From the NCBI GenBank assembly GCA_009692615.1, contig SHYW01000043.1, positions 1-38,338 on the forward strand: a stretch of DNA of 38,338 nt, written 5' to 3'. Below, piece after piece: positions 16,776 through 24,365 of the stretch (positions within the stretch are counted from its first letter, which is position 1; the number at the start of each line of letters is the position of its first letter). The notes beneath the pieces were generated by a model that worked only from the letters and a program-made list of their open reading frames with translations, made no database searches and had not been told where the DNA came from. The translations under genes and the position numbers were made by a program. Source of the stretch: Deltaproteobacteria bacterium. Its GTDB lineage: Bacteria; Desulfobacterota; Binatia; UBA9968.

Positions 16776-18671
16776 ATGAACCTATTCCCTGCCCTGCGAA
16801 CCACTCCCCTCCCCGGCGGCTACATGGGAAAAATTCTCCGCGTCAATTTAACCGACGGCAAGCTCACCGACGAGAATCTGCCCGAAGAACCGATCTTAAA
16901 AAAGTTCATCGGCGGCCAGGCGCTGGCTTTATACATTTTAATGAATGAGTTGCCGCTCAACGCGACGCCCTTCGGCCCGGAAAATAAAGTTGTCATGATG
17001 ACCGGCCCGCTCACCGGCAACGGATTTACGCCCGGCGGCACGAAGATGACCGCGGTCTACTTGAGCCCGCTCACCAACACCACACTCGGCCGCGGCGCCA
17101 CCAGCGGCTACTGGGCGACTTATCTCAAAGCCGCCGGCTACGACGGCGTCATTGTCGAGGGCGTTTCGCCGAAGCCGGTCTATCTCTACATCAAAGATGG
17201 CCATGCCGAATTGTGCGACGGCGCCAAAGTCTGGGGCCTCGGCACCCGCGACACCGAAGATCGCCTGCGCGAGATCGTCGGCAACCGCGACGCTAGAGTT
17301 CTGTGCATCGGCCCAGCGGGAGAAAACCTGAACCGTGGCGCGATGCTCGCCAACGACTACAACCATTTCGCCGCCCATAGCGGCGGCGCCGTGCTCGGTT
17401 CGAAAAAATTGAAAGCCATCGTCGTCAGCGGCACGTTGCGGCCGGGCCATCGTGATAAAGCCAAACTCGCCGACGCCGGTTTGCGTTGGCGCAACGTCTT
17501 GCAGCAACACGATGTCAAGAAAAAGAAAACCAAATACGGCCACGGCGACGCCTGGGGCGCGCTGAATAATTTAAATTGGCGCAGCACCGACATCCAGCCG
17601 GCGCACATCGCCGGCTTCGCCGACAACGACGTCGTGCTCCGTCCCTGCTTCCAATGCGCGCGCATGTGTCCCTGGGACGCCAAGTTGGGCGCCGGCGAAT
17701 TCAAAGGCACCGTCGTTCACTTCAACGCCGGCGGCGAATGGCTCGACAGCTTTTTTAATCTCGGCATCAAAGGCAACGCCGTGCTCTACTTAGCCGAGAA
17801 GATCAACAATCTCGGCATCGAGTGCAGTCACTTCTCCTGCGGCGCCGGCGTCGCGTTTGAAGCATGGGAGAAGGGCTTACTCGGTCCGGATCGAACCAAC
17901 GGCTTGAAACTCGAATGGGGCAACGTCGAAGCTGTAGACAAATTGCTCGACATGGCGGCGCGGCGCGAAGGCTGGCTCGGTAATCTGCTCGCCGAAGGTC
18001 CCAAGCAACTCGCCGAGGCGCTCGGCGGCGACGCGCCCAATTGGGCGGTGCACACCAAAGGCGGCACGCCGGCAATGCACGAATGGCGCCCATTGCTCGG
18101 CCAAATGTTGAGAGAACTAGTCGCCAGCGGCGGCATGAAACCGCAGGGCGGCGGCTCGAAAAATCCCCCACCCGATCTGCGCGACAACGAAAATTGGGGC
18201 CCGTTGGAAATGGACAACCCAGAAGGTTGGGTCTGGTCCCATGTGCTTTCAGAACAGTACCGCCAGTTCACCGGCATCTTCGGTGGCTGCTGGTTCGCCC
18301 AGGAGGTGCACAAGAAAGATGGATTGAATTCCATCGTCGATGCTTTCAATGCCATCACCGGCTGGAATTTTTCCATGGAAGAAGCATTGCAAGCCGGCCA
18401 CCGCAGCATGATCTTGCAAAGCCTCTTCGGTACTCAACGCGGCTGGATCGCCGACTTCGACTGGCAAGACGTCGGCCCAAGATTCTTAGAACCGATCCCC
18501 GACGGCAAGTACAAAGGCTTCACCATCGCCAAATGGCTGCCGGACATGATCTGGGACTACTACAAAAAATCCGGCCGCCATGAGCGCACCGGCCGGCCGT
18601 TCAAAGACACCTTGGAGAAACTTGGGTTGGAAGAATTCGCAGTGTGGAGTCAGGAGGCCGGACAGCTTTAG
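16776..18671 (+). CDS. Aldehyde:ferredoxin oxidoreductase (AOR) family, tungsten/molybdenum-pterin enzyme 1
   Basis: A 631-residue AOR-family protein of normal length. The N-terminal domain begins GGYMGKILRVNLTDGK and contains GPLTGNGFTPGGTKM, GRGATSGYWATYLKAAGYDG and GPAGENLNRGAMLANDYNH. The [4Fe-4S] ligands are C291-x2-C294-x3-C298 (CFQCARMC), with a fourth Cys at about 505 in GGCWFA. Glu321 in GGEWLDSF aligns with the active-site Glu of Pyrococcus AOR. The enzymes oxidise aldehydes to acids, or the reverse, with ferredoxin. AAGGA precedes the ATG. The segment matching the pterin-binding DxxGLD motif reads NNLGIECSHFSCG, which is unusual. The product is about 70% identical by eye to the second copy over the central third. 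Confidence 0.88.
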   Translation: MNLFPALRTTPLPGGYMGKILRVNLTDGKLTDENLPEEPILKKFIGGQALALYILMNELPLNATPFGPENKVVMMTGPLTGNGFTPGGTKMTAVYLSPLTNTTLGRGATSGYWATYLKAAGYDGVIVEGVSPKPVYLYIKDGHAELCDGAKVWGLGTRDTEDRLREIVGNRDARVLCIGPAGENLNRGAMLANDYNHFAAHSGGAVLGSKKLKAIVVSGTLRPGHRDKAKLADAGLRWRNVLQQHDVKKKKTKYGHGDAWGALNNLNWRSTDIQPAHIAGFADNDVVLRPCFQCARMCPWDAKLGAGEFKGTVVHFNAGGEWLDSFFNLGIKGNAVLYLAEKINNLGIECSHFSCGAGVAFEAWEKGLLGPDRTNGLKLEWGNVEAVDKLLDMAARREGWLGNLLAEGPKQLAEALGGDAPNWAVHTKGGTPAMHEWRPLLGQMLRELVASGGMKPQGGGSKNPPPDLRDNENWGPLEMDNPEGWVWSHVLSEQYRQFTGIFGGCWFAQEVHKKDGLNSIVDAFNAITGWNFSMEEALQAGHRSMILQSLFGTQRGWIADFDWQDVGPRFLEPIPDGKYKGFTIAKWLPDMIWDYYKKSGRHERTGRPFKDTLEKLGLEEFAVWSQEAGQL

Positions 18672-18680
18672 TCAGTTAAC

Positions 18681-18707
18681 GGCTTGCAATCACCGGCAAG
18701 CCCTTTT
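18681..18707 (+). terminator. Candidate intrinsic terminator after the first AOR gene
   Basis: A 7-bp stem GGCTTGC/GCAAGCC with an 8-base loop is followed by CTTTT. It lies 10 bases past the AOR stop codon. The T-run is short, so termination may be partial. It would separate the AOR operon from the toxin-antitoxin pair. Confidence 0.5.
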
Positions 18708-18738
18708 ACCATTAAAGCCGTCTTTGCAGGAGAGTAAA

Positions 18739-19017
18739 ATGAGCATACCAGAGGTAAAGGTCAACCACCCTTACATCATGTCACACAAGGACTACTGCGG
18801 CGGCAGCCCGGTCATTCGCGGTACACGCTTCCCCGTACGATCGGTGGTCAACTATGTTCTCTATCAAGGACTATCGCCCGAAGAACTGGTCAAAGAGTTT
18901 TCTCATCTGAATCTCGCCCAAGTTTACGATGCGCTGTCTTATTACTACGATCACAGAGAAGCCATCGACCACGATATTCTCGAAAGCTCCGAAGCACCGA
19001 ACGATTCTGCCGGGTGA
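18739..19017 (+). CDS. DUF433 family antitoxin
   Basis: A 92-residue protein with the DUF433 pattern: CGGSPVIRGTRFPVRSVVNYV, then LSPEELVKEFSHLNLAQVYDALSYY. This is a small helix-turn-helix domain that usually pairs with a DUF5615 PIN-like toxin. The ATG at 18739 has GGAGAG 4-5 bases upstream; longer in-frame starts run back into the AOR gene. The toxin gene follows after 3 bases. Antitoxins of this type normally repress their own operon. Confidence 0.85.
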   Translation: MSIPEVKVNHPYIMSHKDYCGGSPVIRGTRFPVRSVVNYVLYQGLSPEELVKEFSHLNLAQVYDALSYYYDHREAIDHDILESSEAPNDSAG

Positions 19018-19020
19018 AAC

Positions 19021-19368
19021 GTGGCTGCCATCTCACTCCTTTTGGATGAGGATGTGCGGCCGTTGCTTGGCGAAATTCTTCGCGACCGGGGCTACGATGT
19101 TGTCCATGTCGCAGACAGGAGTCGTGCCGGCCTGATTGACGTCGAGCAACTCGCGTTTGCGGTGATCGAGCGGCGTGCGATCTTGACCTACAACGTCAAA
19201 GATTTTGTCCTCCTGGACAAAACCTATCGCGGAACGGGCAAAGAACACTGCGGCATCATCCTATCTAAGCAAATTCCTTTTAGAGATTTGCTGCAACGCA
19301 CCCTGCGATTTCTAAACCGACATACCCGTGAATCGCTGCACAACAATCTCTTCTGGCTCACGGATTAA
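19021..19368 (+). CDS. DUF5615 PIN-like toxin
   Basis: A 115-residue protein of the DUF5615/COG4634 PIN-like group, probably a ribonuclease toxin. It begins AISLLLDEDVRPLLGEILRDRGYDVVHV, in which Asp and Glu residues provide the acidic centre. It continues with RRAILTYNVKDFVLLD, the typical second acidic motif region. It starts at GTG 19021, directly after the antitoxin stop. The pair lies between two metabolic transcription units and points the same way as the AOR genes. Confidence 0.83.
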   Translation: MAAISLLLDEDVRPLLGEILRDRGYDVVHVADRSRAGLIDVEQLAFAVIERRAILTYNVKDFVLLDKTYRGTGKEHCGIILSKQIPFRDLLQRTLRFLNRHTRESLHNNLFWLTD

Positions 19369-19400
19369 CGTCTGCGAGCCAAAGCGCGTGAACAACCAGC

Positions 19401-20129
19401 CTACGGCAACGCCTCCAAAAGACGGCTCGCCCCCGTCAACGGATTTTTAATTTTCAACAGCTTCTGCACATACCAAACTCGCGCGGCGACGGGATGGACG
19501 ACCGGCACGCCGAGATCGTTTTCCGCCGTGACGATGTCTTTGATTCCCCAAGCACCGGAACCCAGTAAGTAAATTCCCTGCGCCGTCGGATGTTTGTTGA
19601 ATGACGCTTTCAAATGCCGATAGATCGTTTCGCTAGAAATCCCGTCCGCTTCGCTGGGCGAAGTATCCATGCCTTCCATGCCCAGCACTTCAAATCCGCA
19701 ATCGCTAAAATAGCGCGTGAAGACATCGTTCATCTTCTGATCGCGGAAGTAAGTGCAACCGACGAATTTTTTGATTCCGAGCGCGCGCAATGCTTGCGCT
19801 TGTGACATGCCGGAAGTGAAGATTGGAATTTTATATTTCGCTTCCCAGCCGCTGACGATCTCCTGTTCCGCCTTGTGGCCGCGCACCATGAACGGCGGGC
19901 CGCCCTCGGGATGCATCAGATCGACGCCGATCTCCGCCAGCTCCGCGACCTTGGCGTGATAAGTTTCCATCGCGCCGAGATAGCCGCGCTCCGAATGTTC
20001 CTTGATGCCGGCGTACATAGGAATGCAGCCGACGCCTTCGGGCAACAGTCGAATAAACTCCACTAGCGATCCCGAACCGTACGTCGGTTTAATCACGCCG
20101 ACAATGCCGCGCCATGTTCCTGAAGCCAT
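19401..20129 (-). CDS. Asp/Glu racemase-superfamily protein (maleate isomerase/arylmalonate decarboxylase-like) lacking the catalytic Cys
   Basis: A 242-residue protein matching the two-domain fold of maleate cis-trans isomerase and arylmalonate decarboxylase. The first active-site region reads LMHPEGGPPF. The second reads GIYLLGSGAWG, where arylmalonate decarboxylase has LLSCGG. By this alignment the second catalytic Cys is Ser191, and the first position also lacks Cys. Cys125 (VGCTYF) is elsewhere in the fold. AAGGAG is 9 bases upstream of the ATG. Its role is uncertain: it could act by another mechanism or bind a dicarboxylate. It is transcribed against the surrounding genes. Confidence 0.75.
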   Translation of the reverse strand: MASGTWRGIVGVIKPTYGSGSLVEFIRLLPEGVGCIPMYAGIKEHSERGYLGAMETYHAKVAELAEIGVDLMHPEGGPPFMVRGHKAEQEIVSGWEAKYKIPIFTSGMSQAQALRALGIKKFVGCTYFRDQKMNDVFTRYFSDCGFEVLGMEGMDTSPSEADGISSETIYRHLKASFNKHPTAQGIYLLGSGAWGIKDIVTAENDLGVPVVHPVAARVWYVQKLLKIKNPLTGASRLLEALP

Positions 20130-20286
20130 GAGAGGTCTCCTTATTTATTCGAATTCAAAGTCGAAGCCACGCTAGTCGCTACCGACGATAAAAAACAAGA
20201 GCCTTTTACCGCCATTCAGTTGACGGCGGCAAAAGGTAAGTGGTACATCCACGCTGTTAGCGCACAAGTAAGCCGAAAGGACCCGC

Positions 20287-21093
20287 ATGGCCAACAAACC
20301 GACCGACACTCTCATTCAAGAATACGGCAACCTGGTGCCCACAGGCCGGCTGCTCGACGGCAAGCCGCGCAGCATTTTATTCGACGCGACCAAGTGCATC
20401 GGCTGCCGCCACTGCGTGCAGGCGTGCAAAGACTGGAACGATCACGACCGCACTAGCTTGTATGAATTGTCCAGCACCAATTGGATCACCATGGAGCCGC
20501 CGGTGCTCGAAGGGTTGTCGCCGCTGTGGGCGAGAAACAGTTGCATGCACTGCGACTTCGCCGCCTGCGCCGCCGTGTGTCCGGTGGAAGCGATCACCAA
20601 ATATGAAGAAGGTCCGGTGGTCATCAACAAAGATGTCTGCATCGGCTGCGAGTACTGCATTCACGCCTGCCCCTGGGAAGTCATCACCAAGAATGAAATC
20701 ACCGGCAAAGCGAGCAAATGCACCATGTGCAGCGACCGCATCAGCGAAGACAAGCAGCCCTTCTGCGTCCAGGCCTGTCCGGTCGATGCTCTCGACTTTG
20801 GCCTGACCGAAGAGATATCGGCAAAAGCGAAGCAGCAAGCCGAAACGGTGGGCGGCTACACCTACGGCGAAAAAGAAGCCGGCGGCGGCAGCGTCGTCTA
20901 TGTCTTGAAAGAAGGCAAAGAAAACTATGGCCTGCGCGACATCGCCGCGGGCAGATTTCCCAAGCACAAGATCCCGCTCGGCCTGATGTTGAAAGATCTA
21001 TTCACGCCGCGCTGCGGCATCGCCGGCAAGATGCGCGCGCTCTGGCTCGCGGTCACGCATCCAAAGCGGCTTATCTACCGGTATTTCTCGTGA
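20287..21093 (+). CDS. Four-cluster [4Fe-4S] ferredoxin-type electron-transfer subunit (FdhB/AorA-like)
   Basis: A 268-residue soluble iron-sulfur protein with sixteen Cys in four cluster motifs: CIGCRHCVQAC, CMHCDFAACAAVC, CIGCEYCIHAC, and CTMC followed by CVQAC. It resembles the beta subunits of formate dehydrogenase and DMSO reductase families and the ferredoxin subunit used by some AOR enzymes. No N-terminal signal and no C-terminal membrane anchor are evident, so it is likely cytosolic. GAAAGGA precedes the ATG. It lies between the two AOR genes and is the obvious electron partner in the window. Confidence 0.88.
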   Translation: MANKPTDTLIQEYGNLVPTGRLLDGKPRSILFDATKCIGCRHCVQACKDWNDHDRTSLYELSSTNWITMEPPVLEGLSPLWARNSCMHCDFAACAAVCPVEAITKYEEGPVVINKDVCIGCEYCIHACPWEVITKNEITGKASKCTMCSDRISEDKQPFCVQACPVDALDFGLTEEISAKAKQQAETVGGYTYGEKEAGGGSVVYVLKEGKENYGLRDIAAGRFPKHKIPLGLMLKDLFTPRCGIAGKMRALWLAVTHPKRLIYRYFS

Positions 21094-21138
21094 CCCGAAA
21101 ATTGCGGAGCAATCGTCAGTGAGCTGCTCTTTCTTAGT

Positions 21139-21248
21139 TCCTTCTCCCCTTGCGGGAGAAGGTTAGGATGAGGGGTATTTTGTAGGGGCGTATTGCATAC
21201 GCCCTCCGGCACCCTCACCTCAATCCTCTCCCATCAAGGGAGAGGAGG
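21139..21248. repeat. Composite palindromic intergenic repeat with three hairpins
   Basis: Three hairpins lie in a row. The first (21140-21162) has arms CCTTCTCCC and GGGAGAAGG. The second (21186-21204) is a perfect 8-bp stem GGGCGTAT/ATACGCCC with loop TGC. The third (about 21224-21246) has arms CCTCTCCC and GGGAGAGG. The GGATGAGGGG after the first and CCCTCACC before the third also pair, giving an outer stem. It fills most of the gap before the binding-protein gene at 21269. Confidence 0.75.
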
Positions 21249-21268
21249 TCGGAATTAATGCGCTGCGA

Positions 21269-22261
21269 ATGAAAATATTCCATACCACGATTGCAGTTTT
21301 CATGCTCTTCGCGCTCGCGACAAGCGTCGCCCACGCCGAAAAAATCCGCACGGCGATCCCGCAGGCTAACTTAAACTATCTCTCGATCTACGTCGCCGAC
21401 GCGCGCGGCTTCTTCAAAGACGAAGGGCTCGATAATGAAACCGTGGTCATCTCCGGCCCGCTGTCCATCGCCGCGTTGCTCAGCGGCGACGTTGACTACA
21501 GCGGCGCCGGCGGCAGCGGCATGCGCGCCGCGCTCAAAGGCGCACCGCTCAAGGGTTTCTATTTTCAATCGGAGAAGGTTACTTTTTACTTGGTCGCCGA
21601 TCCGAGCATAAAATCCACCGCCGACTTGAAAAGCAAAAGAGTCGCCATCGGCAGCGCCGGCGATACGCAGGACCGGATGATCACCATGTTCGCCGAACGC
21701 GGCGGAGTGAGCAGCCGCGACATCGTCCGCATCGCCGTCGGCGCCGATACCGCGACGAGAATTCTCACGATCAAAAGCGGCAATGCCCATGCCACCACTG
21801 TCGATCCCGGTGGGTTGGTTTTCGCGCAGAAAGAAGGTCTCGTTTCGCTCGGCTTTCTCGGTGATCTATTTCCTATGCCGTTTCAAGGTTTTGTCACCGC
21901 GGAAAAAAAGCTGCGTGACAATCCGGCGCAGGTCAAACGCTGGCTCAAGGGCGCGATCCGCGGCTTGATGTTCGTCCGCGATCGACCTGAAGAAGCTGTC
22001 GACCTCGGCATCAAAAAACTTCAGTTGGGCAAAGCCACCCGCGCCATGGTCGTCGAAGGTGTGAAGAACTACGTCCGCGCCCTACCCCAAGGCGTGCCCG
22101 GACTACCGAGCGCCGAAGGGGTGAAAAATTTCCTCGAATACGACATCAAGATTCCCCTCGGCATCAAAGAGGATATTCCCGCCGAGCGTTTGTTGAACTT
22201 GCAACTCGTCGAAGAAGTCAAAAAAGAACTGGAAGCCGCGCAAAGGAGAATTAGCAAATGA
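21269..22261 (+). CDS. NMT1/THI5-type (TauA-like) substrate-binding protein, exported
   Basis: A 330-residue periplasmic binding protein. The signal peptide is about residues 1-23 (TTIAVFMLFALATSVAHA, then EK). Family stretches are NYLSIYVADARGFFKDEGL, LLSGDVDYSGAGGSGMRAALKG and DLKSKRVAIGSAGDTQDRM. It is related to the genes at 12648 and 26395 but not a recent copy. Its TGA overlaps the ATG of the class II aldolase gene (ATGA at 22258-22261), so the two are translationally coupled. No transporter membrane genes are nearby. Confidence 0.85.
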   Translation: MKIFHTTIAVFMLFALATSVAHAEKIRTAIPQANLNYLSIYVADARGFFKDEGLDNETVVISGPLSIAALLSGDVDYSGAGGSGMRAALKGAPLKGFYFQSEKVTFYLVADPSIKSTADLKSKRVAIGSAGDTQDRMITMFAERGGVSSRDIVRIAVGADTATRILTIKSGNAHATTVDPGGLVFAQKEGLVSLGFLGDLFPMPFQGFVTAEKKLRDNPAQVKRWLKGAIRGLMFVRDRPEEAVDLGIKKLQLGKATRAMVVEGVKNYVRALPQGVPGLPSAEGVKNFLEYDIKIPLGIKEDIPAERLLNLQLVEEVKKELEAAQRRISK

Positions 22262-22986
22262 CCTCGGAACAAGATCTACGCGAACAGTTGGCGCTGTGCA
22301 CGCGCATTTTTGCCATGCAAAGCATGATCGGCCTGTTCGGCCACGTGAGCGTGTACCAGCCGGAGACCAAGACGGTTTTCATCACGCCGGGCATGGGCTC
22401 GGACAAGGGCAGCCTCACGCCGGAAGAGATAGTGCCCTGCGACTTGAGCGGCAAACCGCTCGCCGGCAAAGAAGGGCCGCCGGTGGAATGGCCGATTCAC
22501 ACCGCGCTGCACGGCGCCCGCGCCGATGCTCTGGCGGTGGCGCACTTGCATACACCCCACGCGACGCTGTTCGCCATCGCTAAAAGAAAATTTCAACCCG
22601 TCACGCTGCAAGGAGCGATCTTCGCCGACGGCGTGCCGCTCTATCCCGAAGCGCAGTTGATCACCAATCCGCAACGCGGCGACGCATTAATGAAGGTCAT
22701 CGGCGACAAACGCGCCGCGCTCTTGCGCGGCCACGGCATCGTCGTCGTCGGGCAAAATCTCCAAGAAGTGCTTTACAGCGCGCTAGTCTTGGAAGACGAC
22801 ACGAAAAAAACTTTGCAAGCCGCCACCCTCGGCGAAGTCGGCACCATCAGCGCTGAAGAGTGCAAAGAGTTCGCTGCCGAGATCGCCTTGGAGCGACGCG
22901 CCGGCCGAGCCTGGAATTATTTTCGCAGTTTGGAAGCGCGCTGGGATCGTCAACCGTCGACGGGGCGGAGCGAGTTGTTTCCGTAG
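22258..22986 (+). CDS. Class II aldolase/adducin family protein
   Basis: A 242-residue class II aldolase-fold protein. Zinc ligands appear as HLHTPH (about residues 99-104) and the distal RGHGIVVVG; an acidic residue in PPVEWPIH is a candidate catalytic base. Members split or decarboxylate hydroxy-acid or sugar-phosphate substrates. AAAGGAGA lies 7 bases before the ATG, and the start overlaps the preceding stop. The substrate is unknown. Coupling to a binding protein suggests uptake or sensing of the same compound. Confidence 0.83.
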   Translation: MTSEQDLREQLALCTRIFAMQSMIGLFGHVSVYQPETKTVFITPGMGSDKGSLTPEEIVPCDLSGKPLAGKEGPPVEWPIHTALHGARADALAVAHLHTPHATLFAIAKRKFQPVTLQGAIFADGVPLYPEAQLITNPQRGDALMKVIGDKRAALLRGHGIVVVGQNLQEVLYSALVLEDDTKKTLQAATLGEVGTISAEECKEFAAEIALERRAGRAWNYFRSLEARWDRQPSTGRSELFP

Positions 22987-23009
22987 GCGTTTGAGCATGG
23001 CGTTAGCAG

Positions 23010-23101
23010 AATCCCTCGATACGACCCTACGGGTCTACTCGGGAAATCGGAATGCCAATCCGTTTCCCCGAGTAAGCCCGAAGGGCTGTATCGAGGGGTT
23101 C
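23010..23101. repeat. Palindromic repeat, family P, copy 1
   Basis: An approximately 90-base near-perfect palindrome. The outer arms read ATCCCTCGATACG and TGTATCGAGGGGTT, the inner arms CTACTCGGGAAATCGG and CGTTTCCCCGAGTAA. It lies between the aldolase and BNR genes. Copies with the same core are at 24226-24330 and 27495-27589. Confidence 0.8.
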
Positions 23102-23164
23102 CGATCGGCCTGTTGAACACCAAGCGCATGTCGAAGGATCAATCAGATTCTCATCGGAGGTTGT

Positions 23165-24220
23165 ATGAGCGAAGGCGTTAGACTCTACGCCGGCACCCAA
23201 CATGGGTTGATCACTTGGAAGTCGACGAGTTCCGGATGGCAAGAAGTCTCGCGCCACTTCGAAAACGGCATCATCGACTCGATCCACGGCTGCAGGCGGT
23301 CGCCGGAAATAGTTTTCGTCGGCGTCACCCATGACGGACTTTATCGAACCATCGACGGCGGCAAGAGCTGGGCGAAAGTCTTCGATGGCGATATCCGCTC
23401 GGTCACCGTCGATTCCACCGATGACAAAATTGTCTACACCGGCATCGAACCGGTCGGGCTATTTCGCAGCGAGGATGGCGGCGACAGCTGGCAGGAAGTC
23501 GCCGCGTTGAAAAAGTTGCCGCAGTCGGTGCGCAAAAACTGGTGGTACCCGCAAGCGCCGCACCATGGCCATGTGCGCAATATTCATATTCATCCCGACG
23601 ACTCGAACATCATCTATCTCTGCCTCGAACACGGCGGCATCGTGCGCAGCTTCGACCGCGGCGCCACCTGGGAGGATGTCAGCAAAGGCATCGACTATCT
23701 CGACATCCATGTCATCGCCAACTTTCCTAAACGCAACGACCTTTACTACGTGGCGAGCGCGCGCGGCTTCTTCACCAGCGAAAAACCGGAAGACGGCTGG
23801 ACTCGCGCCGAAGACGGTATGACGCGCGACTACTTTCACGATTTTCTTTTTTTGAATCCGCAGCGCGAAGGCGAGAAGGCGACCATGCTGATCGCCACCG
23901 CCGACGCTTCGCCAGATTTTTGGCGCAGAGAAAACCGCGGCGCACGCGCGGCGATCTTCAATAGCACCGATGGCGCAAAATCTTGGTCGCGCATCGCCAA
24001 TGGCCTCGCCGAAGAACTCGACTCGATGGTTTGGGCGCTGGTGCATCACCCGACCGATCATAATTCAGTCTTAGCCGGCTTCGGCAACGTCGCCCGCGGC
24101 CACGCGTCGGGCGCCGGTGGCGCCGGCGATCTAATGATCAGCCGCGACCGCGGTGATAGTTGGGAGAGATTGGATATCGATCTGCCCGCCGATCGAGTTC
24201 TCTGGGCGGCGGCTGATTAA
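23165..24220 (+). CDS. BNR/sialidase-type beta-propeller repeat protein, probably cytosolic
   Basis: A 351-residue protein made of repeated beta-propeller blades. At least five Asp-box-like motifs are visible: TIDGGKSW, SEDGGDSW, SFDRGATW, STDGAKSW and SRDRGDSW. Family proteins include sialidases, VPS10-like receptors and photosystem assembly factors. No signal peptide is seen (it starts MSEGVRLYAGTQHG), so it is unlike secreted sialidases. GGAGG lies 5-6 bases before the ATG. A ligand-binding, lactonase-like or assembly role next to the AOR gene is possible, but no catalytic set is recognised. Confidence 0.8.
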   Translation: MSEGVRLYAGTQHGLITWKSTSSGWQEVSRHFENGIIDSIHGCRRSPEIVFVGVTHDGLYRTIDGGKSWAKVFDGDIRSVTVDSTDDKIVYTGIEPVGLFRSEDGGDSWQEVAALKKLPQSVRKNWWYPQAPHHGHVRNIHIHPDDSNIIYLCLEHGGIVRSFDRGATWEDVSKGIDYLDIHVIANFPKRNDLYYVASARGFFTSEKPEDGWTRAEDGMTRDYFHDFLFLNPQREGEKATMLIATADASPDFWRRENRGARAAIFNSTDGAKSWSRIANGLAEELDSMVWALVHHPTDHNSVLAGFGNVARGHASGAGGAGDLMISRDRGDSWERLDIDLPADRVLWAAAD

Positions 24221-24225
24221 TCAAG

Positions 24226-24330
24226 AATCCCTCGCTACGCGCTGCGCGCTACTCGGGAAATCGGTCTTTGAATCAGACCGGACTGCAATCCGATTCCCCG
24301 AGTAGACCCGCAGGATCGTAGCGAGGGGCT
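24226..24330. repeat. Palindromic repeat, family P, copy 2
   Basis: An approximately 105-base palindrome. The outer arms read AATCCCTCGCTACG and CGTAGCGAGGGGCT, the inner arms CTACTCGGGAAATCGG and CCGATTCCCCGAGTAG. An extra inner hairpin is GGTCTTTGAATCAGACC. It lies 5 bases after the BNR stop and 35 bases before the second AOR gene. Confidence 0.82.
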
Positions 24331-24365
24331 CCGACATCCGAGCAACCATTTATCAAGGAACCGTA

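Noticed and set aside
18580-18738. Upstream extension of the DUF433 gene
   Set aside because: It runs back into the AOR gene in another frame and crosses a terminator hairpin; ATG 18739 has a good ribosome-binding site.
21139-21248. CRISPR-like array
   Set aside because: The hairpins are not regularly spaced direct repeats, there are no spacers of constant length, and no cas genes are present.
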